Shown here one piece after another: positions 17,603 through 26,990 of a DNA stretch of 64,000 nucleotides; position 1 is the first letter of the stretch; each line of letters starts with the position of its first letter. The stretch comes from Dyadobacter diqingensis. Its GTDB lineage: Bacteria > Bacteroidota > Bacteroidia > Cytophagales > Spirosomataceae. The DNA is taken from contig NZ_JAMXKF010000003.1 of assembly GCF_024220585.1 (NCBI RefSeq), forward strand, positions 620,001-684,000. Direction: 5' to 3'. The notes below the pieces were generated by a model. It made no database searches, was not told the DNA's origin, and saw only the letters and a list, made by a program, of their open reading frames with translations. The position numbers and the translations under genes are program-made.

Positions 17603-18358
17603 ATGAAACTGAATATATATCCTGATAAGGAAACGAGCTCGAAAGCAGCAGCCGATCTGATTGCCGAACAGATCCGTTTAAAACCGGATTCGTTATTATG
17701 TTTTCCTTCGGGAGATTCCCCGACGCTGGTGCTGAAATATCTGGTAGAATATGGTTTACAAGGCACGGTAAATTTCGCTCAATGCCGTTTTGTGGGACTG
17801 GATGAGTGGATAGGCATGGATGAAAACGATGAAGGAAGCTGCAAACATTATCTGAATTTCCATTTTTTTATCCCGTTAAACATCCGTTCCGGGCAGGTTG
17901 TTTTCTTTAATGGTCTGACCGATGATCCCGAAGGTGAATGTGCAAGAATGGATGATTACATCCGTGAAAACGGCCCGATCGACCTCATGATGGTCGGTTT
18001 GGGCATGAATGGGCACATTGGCCTGAATGAACCCGGGACAGATTTTAACCTTTATGCCCACCGCACCGAACTGGACCCGCTCACGGTGACAGTAGCTCAG
18101 AAATATTTCCAAAAAAACACCCAGCTAACAGACGGGCTCACGTTGGGTCTGCAACATTTTACCGAAGCAAAAACGGCTGTTCTAATCATATCAGGCCAGA
18201 AAAAGGCAACTATTCTGGCCAAGGTTTTGGAAGAGAGAATAACCCGTGAGATTCCGGGCACCATCATTCAGTCGCATGCCAACGCAGTTGTTTTTTCTGA
18301 TCAGGATGCTGCTTCAAAACTGACAACGTCGGCTTCAATCATTTTCGATCAAAAATAA
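17603..18358 (+). CDS. glucosamine-6-phosphate deaminase/isomerase family protein
   Basis: A 251-residue NagB-type sugar phosphate isomerase. PSGDSPTLVL (about 35-44) binds phosphate, GLDEWIGM (about 72-79) carries the acidic pair, and GLGMNGHIGLNEPG (about 132-145) carries the catalytic Asp/His/Glu region. NagB converts glucosamine-6-P to fructose-6-P and ammonia; the galactosamine-6-P isomerase AgaI and 6-phosphogluconolactonase are relatives. The NEPG motif argues against the lactonase, but NagB versus AgaI cannot be settled. The stop lies 6 bp before the GMC oxidoreductase, so they are co-transcribed. Confidence 0.85.
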   Translation: MKLNIYPDKETSSKAAADLIAEQIRLKPDSLLCFPSGDSPTLVLKYLVEYGLQGTVNFAQCRFVGLDEWIGMDENDEGSCKHYLNFHFFIPLNIRSGQVVFFNGLTDDPEGECARMDDYIRENGPIDLMMVGLGMNGHIGLNEPGTDFNLYAHRTELDPLTVTVAQKYFQKNTQLTDGLTLGLQHFTEAKTAVLIISGQKKATILAKVLEERITREIPGTIIQSHANAVVFSDQDAASKLTTSASIIFDQK

Positions 18359-18364
18359 AAGGTT

Positions 18365-20083
18365 ATGACGGTAAAGGAAGAAACATCCGGGAGCATTTCG
18401 GGCAATGGTTTTGATGCGATCGTGATCGGGTCAGGCATCAGCGGTGGATGGGCAGCGAAAGAACTTTGTGAAAAAGGACTAAAAACGCTCGTTTTGGAGC
18501 GGGGACGAAATGTGGAGCACAACAAGGATTATCCGACGGCGCATCTGAATCCCTGGGAGTTTGAACATCGTGGCAATCTGACGAAAAAGTTTTTGGATGA
18601 AAACCCGCTGATCAGCAAGGCGGCTGGTTTTGGAGACGATACCAAACATTTTTTTGTGCAGGATAAGGATCATCCCTACATCCAGGAAAAACCTTTCGAC
18701 TGGATCCGCGGTTATCAGGTTGGAGGCAAATCGCTGACCTGGGGCAGGGCTTGCCAGCGGTGGAGTGCGTTTGAATTTACCGCTCCCGAGCGTTTTAAAT
18801 ATGGTATTGGCTGGCCGATCGGTTATCAGGATGTAGCGCCCTGGTATAGTCATGTAGAGGAATTTATTGGCGTATGCGGCAACAAGGATGGACTTGAAGC
18901 CATGCCGGATGGTGAATATTTACCACCTTTCGAACTGAACTGTGTACAGACGCTGGTCAGGGACAAGATTAAGGAAAATTATAAGGACCGGTTTCTGGTA
19001 CATGCAAGATGGGCGCATTTGACCAAACCGAAAGAAGTGCATTTGCAACAGGGCAGAGGCTCCTGTCAGGCGAGAAACCTCTGCATGCGGGGATGCCCGT
19101 ATGGCGGCTATTTCAGCTCCGTAAGTTCAACATTACCATGGGCACAGAAAACCGGAAATCTCACTGTGCGACCGCATTCGGTGGTTCACTCCATTATTTA
19201 TGATCCCAAAACAGGCAAAGCAAGCGGTGTTAAAATCATCGACGCCAAAACGAAGGAGGTTATTGAGTACACTGCCAAAGTGATCTTCCTGAACGCTTCT
19301 GCGCTGAACAGCAATCTTATTTTACTTAATTCAAAATCAGAGCGTTTTCCAAACGGCCTTGGAAATGATTCGGGCGTACTTGGCCAATACGTTGCTTTTC
19401 ACAATTACCGGGCATCCGTGGCGGCAGATATGGATGGTTTTGAGGATAAATATTATTTTGGAAGAAACCCGACAGAGCCTATCCTGGCTAATTATCGGAA
19501 CCTGCATAAACAGGATACCGATTATGTCGGCGGCTTTACGACATTCATGGGCGCTTACCGCACGAGAGGAACCGGAGCCGGGGAACAGACTTTTGGCAAA
19601 GGTTTTAAAGATGTTATGACCAAGCCCGGTGGCTGGAAAGTATATATGTACATGCAGGGGGAAACCATTCCCAAAGCGTCAAATCAGGTATCGTTGAGTA
19701 AAGATCAAAAGGATGAATGGGGGATTCCGTTGCTGATAACCTCGGTTGGTTACGACGACAACGATGAAAAAATGATCAAAGATTTCCTCAAAGAAAGTGC
19801 CGAAATGCTGGAAAAGTCAGGGTGCAAAAACATCAGTCAGCATGATAACAAACAGGCTCCCGGACTGGATATTCACGAAATGGGAGGCTGTCGGATGGGG
19901 AAAGATCCTCAAACTTCCATGCTTAACCAATGGAACCAGCTTCATCACTGTAAAAATGTTTTTGTAACGGACGGCGCCTGTATGACGAGCACAGGTAATC
20001 AAAGTCCTTCGCTGTTGTACATGGCACTTACGGCAAGAGCTGTTGACTTTGCGGCGAAGGAAATTAAAAAAGGGAATTTGTAA
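18365..20083 (+). CDS. GMC-family FAD-dependent oxidoreductase
   Basis: A 572-residue flavoprotein. The N-terminus has the Rossmann motif IVIGSGISGGWAAKEL (about 20-35), the middle has QVGGKSLTWGR, and the C-terminus has HEMGGCRMG and GNQSPSLLYMALTARA with the GMC active-site His/Asn region. A cysteine cluster C-Q-A-R-N-L-C-M-R-G-C lies at about 233-243, as in gluconate/fructose dehydrogenase-like GMC enzymes. It oxidises a sugar alcohol or sugar. No gluconate-2-dehydrogenase subunit 3 or cytochrome gene sits next to it, so its electron acceptor is unclear. It follows the NagB-like gene by 6 bp. Confidence 0.9.
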   Translation: MTVKEETSGSISGNGFDAIVIGSGISGGWAAKELCEKGLKTLVLERGRNVEHNKDYPTAHLNPWEFEHRGNLTKKFLDENPLISKAAGFGDDTKHFFVQDKDHPYIQEKPFDWIRGYQVGGKSLTWGRACQRWSAFEFTAPERFKYGIGWPIGYQDVAPWYSHVEEFIGVCGNKDGLEAMPDGEYLPPFELNCVQTLVRDKIKENYKDRFLVHARWAHLTKPKEVHLQQGRGSCQARNLCMRGCPYGGYFSSVSSTLPWAQKTGNLTVRPHSVVHSIIYDPKTGKASGVKIIDAKTKEVIEYTAKVIFLNASALNSNLILLNSKSERFPNGLGNDSGVLGQYVAFHNYRASVAADMDGFEDKYYFGRNPTEPILANYRNLHKQDTDYVGGFTTFMGAYRTRGTGAGEQTFGKGFKDVMTKPGGWKVYMYMQGETIPKASNQVSLSKDQKDEWGIPLLITSVGYDDNDEKMIKDFLKESAEMLEKSGCKNISQHDNKQAPGLDIHEMGGCRMGKDPQTSMLNQWNQLHHCKNVFVTDGACMTSTGNQSPSLLYMALTARAVDFAAKEIKKGNL

Positions 20084-20114
20084 AATTAACTAAAAACGAG
20101 GTTTTGGAAACGGA

Positions 20115-22004
20115 TTAACGAAAGGAAACATCGTAGAGATGGGCCGTGATGTCATCTTCAAAACCTGCATGGTTTTGAAGAAATTGCAGCCGGGTTATGG
20201 ATTTATTTTGTCCCCTTGTTCTGAAAAAATGCTCTGCTTCGATGTTGGTTTGAAGTTTCTTTAAAAATACTCCGCCGTCAATTTCAGAGATAATCGCTTT
20301 AAAAACTTCCGTTTTTCCATCTTCGAAGGTAGCTTTCACACGCAAAACAGGAGGCTGCACCAGCACGCGCATGATCTTTCCCCAAAGGGAATATTTAACC
20401 TTGATCTCAATCCAGGTTAATTTATTGGCCTGCGAAACCGGTACTTCTTCCCCGATTTTAAATGCCAGATCCTTAATGTTGGACTTGACCAATTGAAAAT
20501 GCCGGCTGCGTTTTTTTACCACCTGAAGCGTATCCTTGCTGATGGTTGTGGTATCGTAGTTATAGTTTTGAAGCATAGCCAGCGTTGTTTTCGAATCGCT
20601 CCAAAAATTATATCGCTGCACATCCGTTGGGCCCGGTACGGTATAAAGTACATAATCGGGTGCTGTCGGCGAAAGGTATTTTGCATAATTCAGGCTCGTC
20701 AGGTAATTGTTATAGGCCTGATACGACTGAATGGCCGGTCGTGGATTATAATGCAAATCGTTAAAAAACGCATATGAAATTTCATAAGGCACAAAGTCAA
20801 CTGTTTTTCCTTTGAAATTCTGGCTGATTTTGGAGTCGATATGGTACTCAACCCGATTTTTTTCGTTGCTTACCTGCTGCTGGAACGGAAGGTTTGAAAA
20901 GATTACATCCTGATAAGGCAGTGTCAATTTATTAAATGCAAATCCTATTCCGGTGCTTACAAATGGTGAAATAAGCAGGAAAACCATGAATACATCACCA
21001 AGCCTGCTTTTTAAAGTCGTGTTTTCAATGAAGAGATAGGATATCCCCACGAAAAGTGCGCCGTAAAAAAACGGATACGACATACCGGCAAAACCGAACC
21101 GTGTAAATCCTTGCTTGAATCCAAGATACCAGGCAAATAGCATCACGAGCAGAATAAATATATCCGAACGGCTTTTGAGAATCAGGGGCAAGGAATAAAT
21201 AAAAAAGACAGCGAAGCTAAGCACAACGATGACAGCCAGGGCGATATTGAAATACGCATATCGGGCTGTCAGATTTACGAAATCGACGCTGAACATGGCA
21301 TCGTTGTAATTGTTGATAATACTGAGCGCGCCTTTGACGTAGTTGACAAGATCAACATGAAAGATTTGTCCCAGTATTAAAACCAATCCCAGGTGATAAC
21401 CCCAGAAAGCGACAATTTTAAGAAAAGATTTGGTATCCGAGACTATTGCCAGCACGAAATAAGCATACAAAATAACGGAAGCTACAATTCCCAGATTTAA
21501 CTTTATGAAAAAAATCAGCACCGAAATCGTGGTGGCAAGTGCCAGAGAAATAATGGTTTGGGTTCGGTAGTGATGAAAAACCAGGAATATGAACAGGGTA
21601 AAAAGCTGAAACGTCGCCTCGGAATTATGAGAAATCATCATAATAAAATAAGGCACCGCAAGCCATTTGACGGTATTATTCAGTGATTTGAAGGTGTATT
21701 TGAGAATATAAAACAGTACACCTATCACAAAAATATCATAGATTAGTATCGGCATGATCCCGATGTAAGTCGGTACGCGTGTGCTCAGGAAACCCAGGGG
21801 ACCATACGTAAAGACCCAGTCTTTGCCAAAAACAAGGCCCTGATGTAAAGCCATGTTGATACTGATCTTCCAGGATGGATCAACACCTCCGCTTGGATTT
21901 TCAATCAGTGCTTTTGGTAGAAATAATACGATTGAGAAGAAAATTAATATCCTGAACGGTGTGATTTTTTCTATTACACGTTCGTAGAGTTGGGGCACAG
22001 ACAT
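20115..22004 (-). CDS. large polytopic membrane protein, unknown
   Basis: A 629-residue protein with about ten hydrophobic segments in the first 400 residues and a soluble C-terminal region of about 250 residues. An early loop reads DPSWKISINMALHQGLVFGKDW then TYGPLGFLSTRVPTY, with acidic and aromatic residues in an exposed position, as in GT-C glycosyltransferases, but I cannot confirm the fold. Its nearest counterpart in the window is the protein at 41131-42810, which has the same layout. It is convergent with the GMC gene. Function not recognised. Confidence 0.7.
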   Translation of the reverse strand: MSVPQLYERVIEKITPFRILIFFSIVLFLPKALIENPSGGVDPSWKISINMALHQGLVFGKDWVFTYGPLGFLSTRVPTYIGIMPILIYDIFVIGVLFYILKYTFKSLNNTVKWLAVPYFIMMISHNSEATFQLFTLFIFLVFHHYRTQTIISLALATTISVLIFFIKLNLGIVASVILYAYFVLAIVSDTKSFLKIVAFWGYHLGLVLILGQIFHVDLVNYVKGALSIINNYNDAMFSVDFVNLTARYAYFNIALAVIVVLSFAVFFIYSLPLILKSRSDIFILLVMLFAWYLGFKQGFTRFGFAGMSYPFFYGALFVGISYLFIENTTLKSRLGDVFMVFLLISPFVSTGIGFAFNKLTLPYQDVIFSNLPFQQQVSNEKNRVEYHIDSKISQNFKGKTVDFVPYEISYAFFNDLHYNPRPAIQSYQAYNNYLTSLNYAKYLSPTAPDYVLYTVPGPTDVQRYNFWSDSKTTLAMLQNYNYDTTTISKDTLQVVKKRSRHFQLVKSNIKDLAFKIGEEVPVSQANKLTWIEIKVKYSLWGKIMRVLVQPPVLRVKATFEDGKTEVFKAIISEIDGGVFLKKLQTNIEAEHFFRTRGQNKSITRLQFLQNHAGFEDDITAHLYDVSFR

Positions 22005-22092
22005 TGTAGGCTTGGGTTATTCAATTTGCAAGAATACATTATTTAAATACGAAAAAAAAGAATGCTTTGTCTAACTTATCTAATGGTAACTT

Positions 22093-22461
22093 ATGAGTCT
22101 AATTGGAAATATTATCTGGCTGATATTCGGCGGATTAATCGTGGCTTTCGAATATTTTCTATCAGGTTTGATCCTCTGTGCGACCATCATCGGTATTCCG
22201 TTTGGTATCCAGTGTTTCAAAATTGGTATTCTTACGCTCATGCCTTTTGGTCGTGAGGTGCGTGAAGTACCGGGGGAAAGTGGCTGTTTATCAACGATTT
22301 TTAATATCGTCTGGATTTTCCTGGGAGGTATCTGGATTGCATTGACGCATCTTGTCTTCGGTATCTTACTCGCCATAACCATCATCGGTTTACCTTTCGC
22401 AAAGCAACATTTCAAGCTGATGAGCCTGTCATTTGCTCCATTCGGAAAGGACATCTTTTAG
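22093..22461 (+). CDS. YccF domain inner membrane protein
   Basis: A 122-residue protein with two near-identical halves, each with hydrophobic helices followed by IIGIPFGIQCFKIGILTLMPFG (about 33-54) and IIGLPFAKQHFKLMSLSFAPFG (about 96-117), the repeat that defines YccF (DUF307). Four membrane segments are expected. Function unknown. It starts about 90 bp from the divergent polytopic gene. A 74-bp hairpin-forming element separates it from the quinone oxidoreductase gene. Confidence 0.9.
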   Translation: MSLIGNIIWLIFGGLIVAFEYFLSGLILCATIIGIPFGIQCFKIGILTLMPFGREVREVPGESGCLSTIFNIVWIFLGGIWIALTHLVFGILLAITIIGLPFAKQHFKLMSLSFAPFGKDIF

Positions 22462-22479
22462 ATACTATTTTATTTTTTC

Positions 22480-22553
22480 TACCACCTTAGGCATATGAGG
22501 TAACCTAAGATTGCCAATAGATGAGTCTTGGGTTGTCTCCTATGTCGGTGGTA
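22480..22553. repeat. 74-bp imperfect palindrome between yccF and qor
   Basis: TACCACC at 22480-22486 is inverted as GGTGGTA at 22547-22553. Inside, GCATATGAGGTAACCTAAG (left) pairs imperfectly with CTTGGGTTGTCTCCTATGT (right) around a 17-bp loop at 22510-22526. The length and near-perfect ends look like a MITE-like element or a structured leader RNA before the quinone oxidoreductase; no poly-T follows, so it is not a normal terminator. Confidence 0.55.
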
Positions 22554-22566
22554 AAATACAATTTTT

Positions 22567-23568
22567 ATGAAGGCAGTGGTGATTACAAAACCGGGGAGGC
22601 CGGAGGTTTTGGTTGTTGATGAGCGGTCGGTACCCGTTGTCCAGGATGACGAGGTTTTAATCCGGGTTTATGCGGCTGGGGTAAATCGTCCGGATGTTTT
22701 TCAGCGTAAGGGCAACTATCCGCCACCACCGGGTGCGCCGCAGGATATCCCGGGACTGGAAGTGGCCGGTATTATCGAAACATGTGGCGCTTCGGTAGAA
22801 AACTGGAAGCCGGGAGATGCTGTATGCGCGTTGCTTGCCGGTGGTGGTTATGCGGAGTATGCGGTTGTGCATGCGCATCATTGTTTGCCGGTTCCTGTTC
22901 ATTTCAGTTTTGCTGAGGCGGCTTCGCTGCCGGAAACGGTGTTTACAGTTTGGCATAATGTTTTCCAGAGAGGAGCTCTCAAAAACGGAGAGCACTTTCT
23001 GGTGCATGGTGGAAGCAGTGGAATTGGGATCACGGCTATTCAACTGGCCAAAGCATTGGGAGCAAAGGTCTTCGCTACGGCGGGATCTGACGATAAATGC
23101 GAGGCCTGTATTTCGCTTGGCGCCGATCTTTGTGTTAACTATAAAAACGAAAATTTTGAAGAAGTTCTAAAATCCCAGGGAGCAGATGTGATTCTTGATA
23201 TGATCGGCGGAGATTACATTCCAAAAAATATAAGGCTGTTGCGCATTGATGGCCGGCTGGTTTTTATCAATACCATGAAGGGGAACAAGGTGAGGCAGGT
23301 GGAGGGGCAGCCCTTGGATGAGGTTGATTTTGGGCTGATCATGAAAAACAGACTCACTATTACGGGAAGCACGCTTCGAAATCGGGATGTCGGGTTTAAA
23401 GCCGCTTTGACGCGCGAGATTTTGGAAAATGTTTGGCCCTTAATGAATGAAGGCAAGTTTAAGCCGGTTATTTTTCGTGAGTTTCCACTGCCTGAGGCGG
23501 CAAAAGCACACGAGCTGATGGAAAGCAGCGACCATATCGGCAAAATCATTTTGACTAATGCCTGGTAA
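22567..23568 (+). CDS. NAD(P)H-quinone oxidoreductase, zinc-independent MDR (PIG3/QorA-like)
   Basis: A 333-residue medium-chain reductase. N-terminal catalytic domain: GVNRPDVFQRKGNYPPPPG (about 40-58) is the family signature of the quinone oxidoreductase PIG3 group. The NADPH-binding motif VHGGSSGIGITAIQLAKALGA lies at about 145-165. No structural or catalytic zinc ligand set is seen. It probably reduces quinones or enones with NADPH. It ends one base before the convergent CPBP gene ends. Confidence 0.92.
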   Translation: MKAVVITKPGRPEVLVVDERSVPVVQDDEVLIRVYAAGVNRPDVFQRKGNYPPPPGAPQDIPGLEVAGIIETCGASVENWKPGDAVCALLAGGGYAEYAVVHAHHCLPVPVHFSFAEAASLPETVFTVWHNVFQRGALKNGEHFLVHGGSSGIGITAIQLAKALGAKVFATAGSDDKCEACISLGADLCVNYKNENFEEVLKSQGADVILDMIGGDYIPKNIRLLRIDGRLVFINTMKGNKVRQVEGQPLDEVDFGLIMKNRLTITGSTLRNRDVGFKAALTREILENVWPLMNEGKFKPVIFREFPLPEAAKAHELMESSDHIGKIILTNAW

Positions 23569-23569
23569 C

Positions 23570-24328
23570 TTATCTGAGCCCTTTGCTGAACGTTTTCCCG
23601 GCGAACCAGACCAGCGTTATGAAAATAAATGTATAAAAATAGAACGGCTCAAACCCGGGTGTGTTGACCAGGAGTAACTGGTTGTTGCCAAAAGCGTGAA
23701 TCAGTGCAGTGAAAAACAAATTGTCGGTAAGGATGTAAATGAAGAAATAGACCATTCCGTAGAAGAACGCATTTAATAAGGTAGAATATAAATCGGCCCA
23801 TGCCGTATGGTCGCGAAGGATATATACAGACACATGGCAAAGGCTGAAAATGATCGCGGAGGCTATTCCCAGTCCAATAAGTTTTTGTCGGGAAATCCCC
23901 TTTTTATCAGCATAATGTGCCGGTAAAAACCGAAAGATGAATTCTTCAATAAGTGCGTTGGGTAATGTGTTGAAAAGGAAGATAAGCGCATACTTGACGA
24001 CTCGTGCTGTCGGAGGAAGTTCGGGAGCGGTGCCGAAGACGCGCGAGGTCCATAGTTGCACGGCTGCCCATACGATCAGCCCCATGACGAGGGCAGCAGC
24101 GAGTTTTGTCCAGGAAAATAGAGTATGATAAGACAACTCTGACCGATAAGGTTTAAGTAATCTTACAAAAAGCAGGCACTCCATACCAAAAATAAAAAGG
24201 CCCAGAAGGATGGCCTGCTGCCAGTTTGCAAAAACTTTTTGGACCCATTCTGTAATGAAAATCAACCCGATGGTGTTAGCAAATAGGCAGCATATTAAAA
24301 GTATTCTTACGAGATCTTTAAATCGCAT
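23570..24328 (-). CDS. CPBP family intramembrane glutamic endopeptidase
   Basis: A 252-residue polytopic protein with about seven hydrophobic segments. The family motifs are EEFIFRF (EExxxR, motif 1) at about 132-138, FSLCHV (motif 2 His) at about 160-165, and ALIHAFGNN (motif 3, H and N) at about 214-222. These residues form the intramembrane protease site of the CAAX/Rce1-like family. Substrate unknown. It is convergent with the quinone oxidoreductase. Confidence 0.86.
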   Translation of the reverse strand: MRFKDLVRILLICCLFANTIGLIFITEWVQKVFANWQQAILLGLFIFGMECLLFVRLLKPYRSELSYHTLFSWTKLAAALVMGLIVWAAVQLWTSRVFGTAPELPPTARVVKYALIFLFNTLPNALIEEFIFRFLPAHYADKKGISRQKLIGLGIASAIIFSLCHVSVYILRDHTAWADLYSTLLNAFFYGMVYFFIYILTDNLFFTALIHAFGNNQLLLVNTPGFEPFYFYTFIFITLVWFAGKTFSKGLR

Positions 24329-24513
24329 AGGTATGGTTCAGAAGCTGTTAGCGTAAGTGGGTGAAGCAGAATTTTACTGTTTCAAATAATTACGATTGGT
24401 TGTATTTAAATCAGGAATTCTACGCGGTATCAGGACCAAACAATAAGAATAATATCCTTTTTTCGTTTAAATTTAGTGGAAATCATCGTGTTGATGTGCT
24501 AATTCAAAAAAAG

Positions 24514-25167
24514 ATGGCAACAAAAATTAAAGAAATTACAGCCGCCGGTATCACAGGGATGTACATTCATTACTGTCTGGAAAATAACGAAAAGCCTCAA
24601 TCAGTTTATTTATTCTGTAAGAAAAACGGAATTGTCGAGAAGGATTTTTATGCCTTTTTCTCATCCATTGAGGCGATTGAAAAATCGGTTTTCGTGAATT
24701 TCCACAGAATGACCGTTGAACTTATTAACAAAAGCACCGAAGTGGATGCGCTTGGTTTTAAGGATAAATTACTGACTTATTATTACACGTTTTTCGAAAT
24801 ACTGACGGCCAACCGGAGTTATGTTGTTTTTGCTTTGAAAAGTGATCGCAGCAAACTGAACGGGTTGTTGAAACTCAAAGAATTAAGGACACATTTCAAA
24901 GAGTTTATAGCCGGGATCAGTCAGGGATATCTGAAAGTGAAAAGCGAACGTATCCATAAAGTGCAGCAGGACAGCCTGGAAGAAGGAGCATGGATACAAC
25001 TTTTGGTAACGCTTAAATTTTGGCTGGACGATGAATCGGTTGCGTTTGAGAAAACGGATCTTTTCATCGAGAAATCAATCCGTGCCACTTTTGATCTGAT
25101 TGATACCACACCGCTGGAAAGTGTGATCGACTTTGGCAAATTTTTAATTAAAGAAAAATTGAGGTAG
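24514..25167 (+). CDS. TetR-family-like regulator
   Basis: A 217-residue protein starting at the ATG at 24514 (MATKIKEITAAG). An in-frame GTG at 24361 would add 51 residues unlike TetR proteins, so I reject it. Residues of about 8-55 fit a degenerate TetR helix-turn-helix, ending DFYAFFSSIEAIEKSVF, comparable to the usual Y-x-HF-x-SKE-L ending. The rest is helical and similar to the TetR C-terminal domain of Bacteroidota proteins. It ends 3 bp before the UbiB-like gene and probably forms an operon with it. Confidence 0.78.
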   Translation: MATKIKEITAAGITGMYIHYCLENNEKPQSVYLFCKKNGIVEKDFYAFFSSIEAIEKSVFVNFHRMTVELINKSTEVDALGFKDKLLTYYYTFFEILTANRSYVVFALKSDRSKLNGLLKLKELRTHFKEFIAGISQGYLKVKSERIHKVQQDSLEEGAWIQLLVTLKFWLDDESVAFEKTDLFIEKSIRATFDLIDTTPLESVIDFGKFLIKEKLR

Positions 25168-25170
25168 TTA

Positions 25171-26478
25171 ATGGAAACAATAGATAGCATACCTACTTCA
25201 AAAATTCAGCGTGCATCCAAATTGATTACCACCGGCGTAAAAATCGGGGGGAATTATCTGAAATATTACGGTGAGAAAATAACGAATCCTGAATCTGCGC
25301 GGGATAATCTGAATTCCAACAATGCGGAAGATATCTATGATGGCTTAAAAAATCTGAAAGGCAGCGCATTGAAACTGGCTCAGATGCTTAGCATGGAAAA
25401 AAGTTTTATGCCGCAGGCTTATGTGGAAAAGTTCTCGCTGTCGCAGTTTTCAGTTCCGCCTTTGTCGGCTCCGCTGGTGATCAAAACGTTCAGAAGATAT
25501 TTCGGGAAATCGCCGCTGGATTTATTCGATTCATTTAATCCCAATGCGATTAACGCCGCGAGTATCGGACAGGTGCATAAGGCGACGTCCAATGGGAGGG
25601 AACTGGCTGTTAAAATCCAGTATCCTGGCGTTGCAGAAAGTATTACTTCTGATCTGGCTTTGGTGAAACCGATTGCGATGAAGATGTTCAACATCCAGAG
25701 TAAGGATTCTGACAAGTATTTTAAGGAAGTTGAAAATAAACTGACCGAAGAAACCAATTATATCCTTGAAATTGCCCAAAGCCAGGAGATAGGGGATGCG
25801 TGTGCGCATATTCCAAATCTTGTTTTTCCGAAATATTACGAAGAATTCTCCTGCGAGCGGGTGATCACGATGGACTGGATGACGGGCATTCACTTATCTG
25901 AATTTGTGAAAAGCAACCCTTCACAGGAAGCTTTGAACAAGATCGGACAGGCACTTTGGGATTTTTATATGTTCCAGGTGCATCAGTTGAGAAAGGTGCA
26001 TGCCGATCCGCATCCGGGGAATTTTCTGGTGGATAAGGACCAGAATCTGATTGCAATCGACTTCGGCTGTATGAAGGAAATTCCGGAGGCGTTTTATACG
26101 CCTTATTTTGAGTTGGCCGAAAAGGAAAATATCAACAATCCTGAGTTTTTCCGTAGCAGGTTATTCGAACTGGAAATTCTGACGGACAAAGATACGCCGG
26201 AAGAAACTGCCTATTTTGGGAAACTTTTTCACGAAATCCTGACGTTGTTCACGCAGCCGTTTCAGGCCGAAACATTTGATTTTTCGGATGAGGTATTTTT
26301 TGGAAAATTGGTGGAACTGGGTGAGAAATATGCCAATGACAAACAGTTGAGAAAGATGAATGTGAACCGTGGTTCCAAACATTTTATTTATATCAACCGT
26401 ACCTTTTTCGGATTGTTCAGCCTTTTGCATGACTTAAAAGCGACGGTTAGTATTAACCAGTTTGCAAATTTAGCTTAG
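25171..26478 (+). CDS. AarF/UbiB (ABC1/ADCK) family kinase-like protein
   Basis: A 435-residue protein-kinase-like fold. The KxGQ-type N-terminal motif appears as KGSALKLAQMLS (about 64-75), the Ala-rich loop replaces the usual Gly loop at NAASIGQVHKA (about 128-138), the ATP-binding Lys is in AVKIQYPG (about 145-152), and the catalytic loop and metal site are VHADPHPGNFL and AIDFGCMKE. UbiB proteins act in isoprenoid-quinone metabolism as ATPases. The gene is coupled to the TetR-like gene and has a strong terminator directly after its stop. Confidence 0.93.
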   Translation: METIDSIPTSKIQRASKLITTGVKIGGNYLKYYGEKITNPESARDNLNSNNAEDIYDGLKNLKGSALKLAQMLSMEKSFMPQAYVEKFSLSQFSVPPLSAPLVIKTFRRYFGKSPLDLFDSFNPNAINAASIGQVHKATSNGRELAVKIQYPGVAESITSDLALVKPIAMKMFNIQSKDSDKYFKEVENKLTEETNYILEIAQSQEIGDACAHIPNLVFPKYYEEFSCERVITMDWMTGIHLSEFVKSNPSQEALNKIGQALWDFYMFQVHQLRKVHADPHPGNFLVDKDQNLIAIDFGCMKEIPEAFYTPYFELAEKENINNPEFFRSRLFELEILTDKDTPEETAYFGKLFHEILTLFTQPFQAETFDFSDEVFFGKLVELGEKYANDKQLRKMNVNRGSKHFIYINRTFFGLFSLLHDLKATVSINQFANLA

Positions 26479-26497
26479 GGAAACAGGATCATATTGA

Positions 26498-26532
26498 GTG
26501 CGTGAAATCATCCGGTTTTACGCACTTTTTTT
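26498..26532 (+). terminator. rho-independent terminator after ubiB-like gene
   Basis: Arms GTGCGTGAAA (26498-26507) and TTTTACGCAC (26516-26525) form a 10-bp stem with one G-T pair and an 8-nt loop, followed by seven T. The T-run reaches the stop codon of the convergent GNAT gene. Confidence 0.85.
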
Positions 26533-26974
26533 ATAGCGTTTTCGCCAGGCAGACGCTGATGTTCAAATCATCACTTTCGTTGTAATTTTCAGTGATTTGA
26601 TAACCGTATTTCTGGTAAAGTTTGATCGCATTTGGCTGTCCTTTTCCGGTTTCAAGTACTGATTTTTCATAACCAAGCTCTCTCGCCCAGGTTTCGAGTT
26701 CAGCCAGCATAGCAGATGCAATGCCCTTTCCTCTCTGATTATCATCTACAAACATGCGTTTGATTTCCACCGTGTTCTCCTCGAAAATTTTGAAACAGCC
26801 GCAAGCAACAGCCTGGTCATTTTCATAGGCAACCACAACCGTATGAAGATCGGTAATGCGGTTGTACTCCTCGTAGTCTTCCGGATTGGTATCGTAAATC
26901 CGACAAAGTTCTACATCAAGCCTGCCAGTTAACTGAATAAAATCCGGATTCTCACTATTTGTTCTTAAAATCAT
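26531..26974 (-). CDS. GNAT family N-acetyltransferase
   Basis: A 147-residue GNAT enzyme. VVVAYENDQAVACGCFKIF (about 46-64) gives the central strands, VEIKRMFVDDNQRGKGIASAML (about 68-89) holds the acetyl-CoA pyrophosphate loop Q/RxxGxG/A, and ETGKGQPNAIKLYQKYGYQ (about 107-125) is the C-terminal motif B. It transfers an acetyl group from acetyl-CoA to an unidentified amine. Upstream lies a palindromic repeat of CGCAGAGTT units. Confidence 0.9.
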   Translation of the reverse strand: MILRTNSENPDFIQLTGRLDVELCRIYDTNPEDYEEYNRITDLHTVVVAYENDQAVACGCFKIFEENTVEIKRMFVDDNQRGKGIASAMLAELETWARELGYEKSVLETGKGQPNAIKLYQKYGYQITENYNESDDLNISVCLAKTL

Positions 26975-26990
26975 TGGGTAACGAGGTTAA

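Noticed and set aside
24361..24513. N-terminal extension of the TetR-like protein from a GTG start
   Set aside because: The 51 extra residues have no TetR-like pattern, and the ATG at 24514 begins the expected motif.
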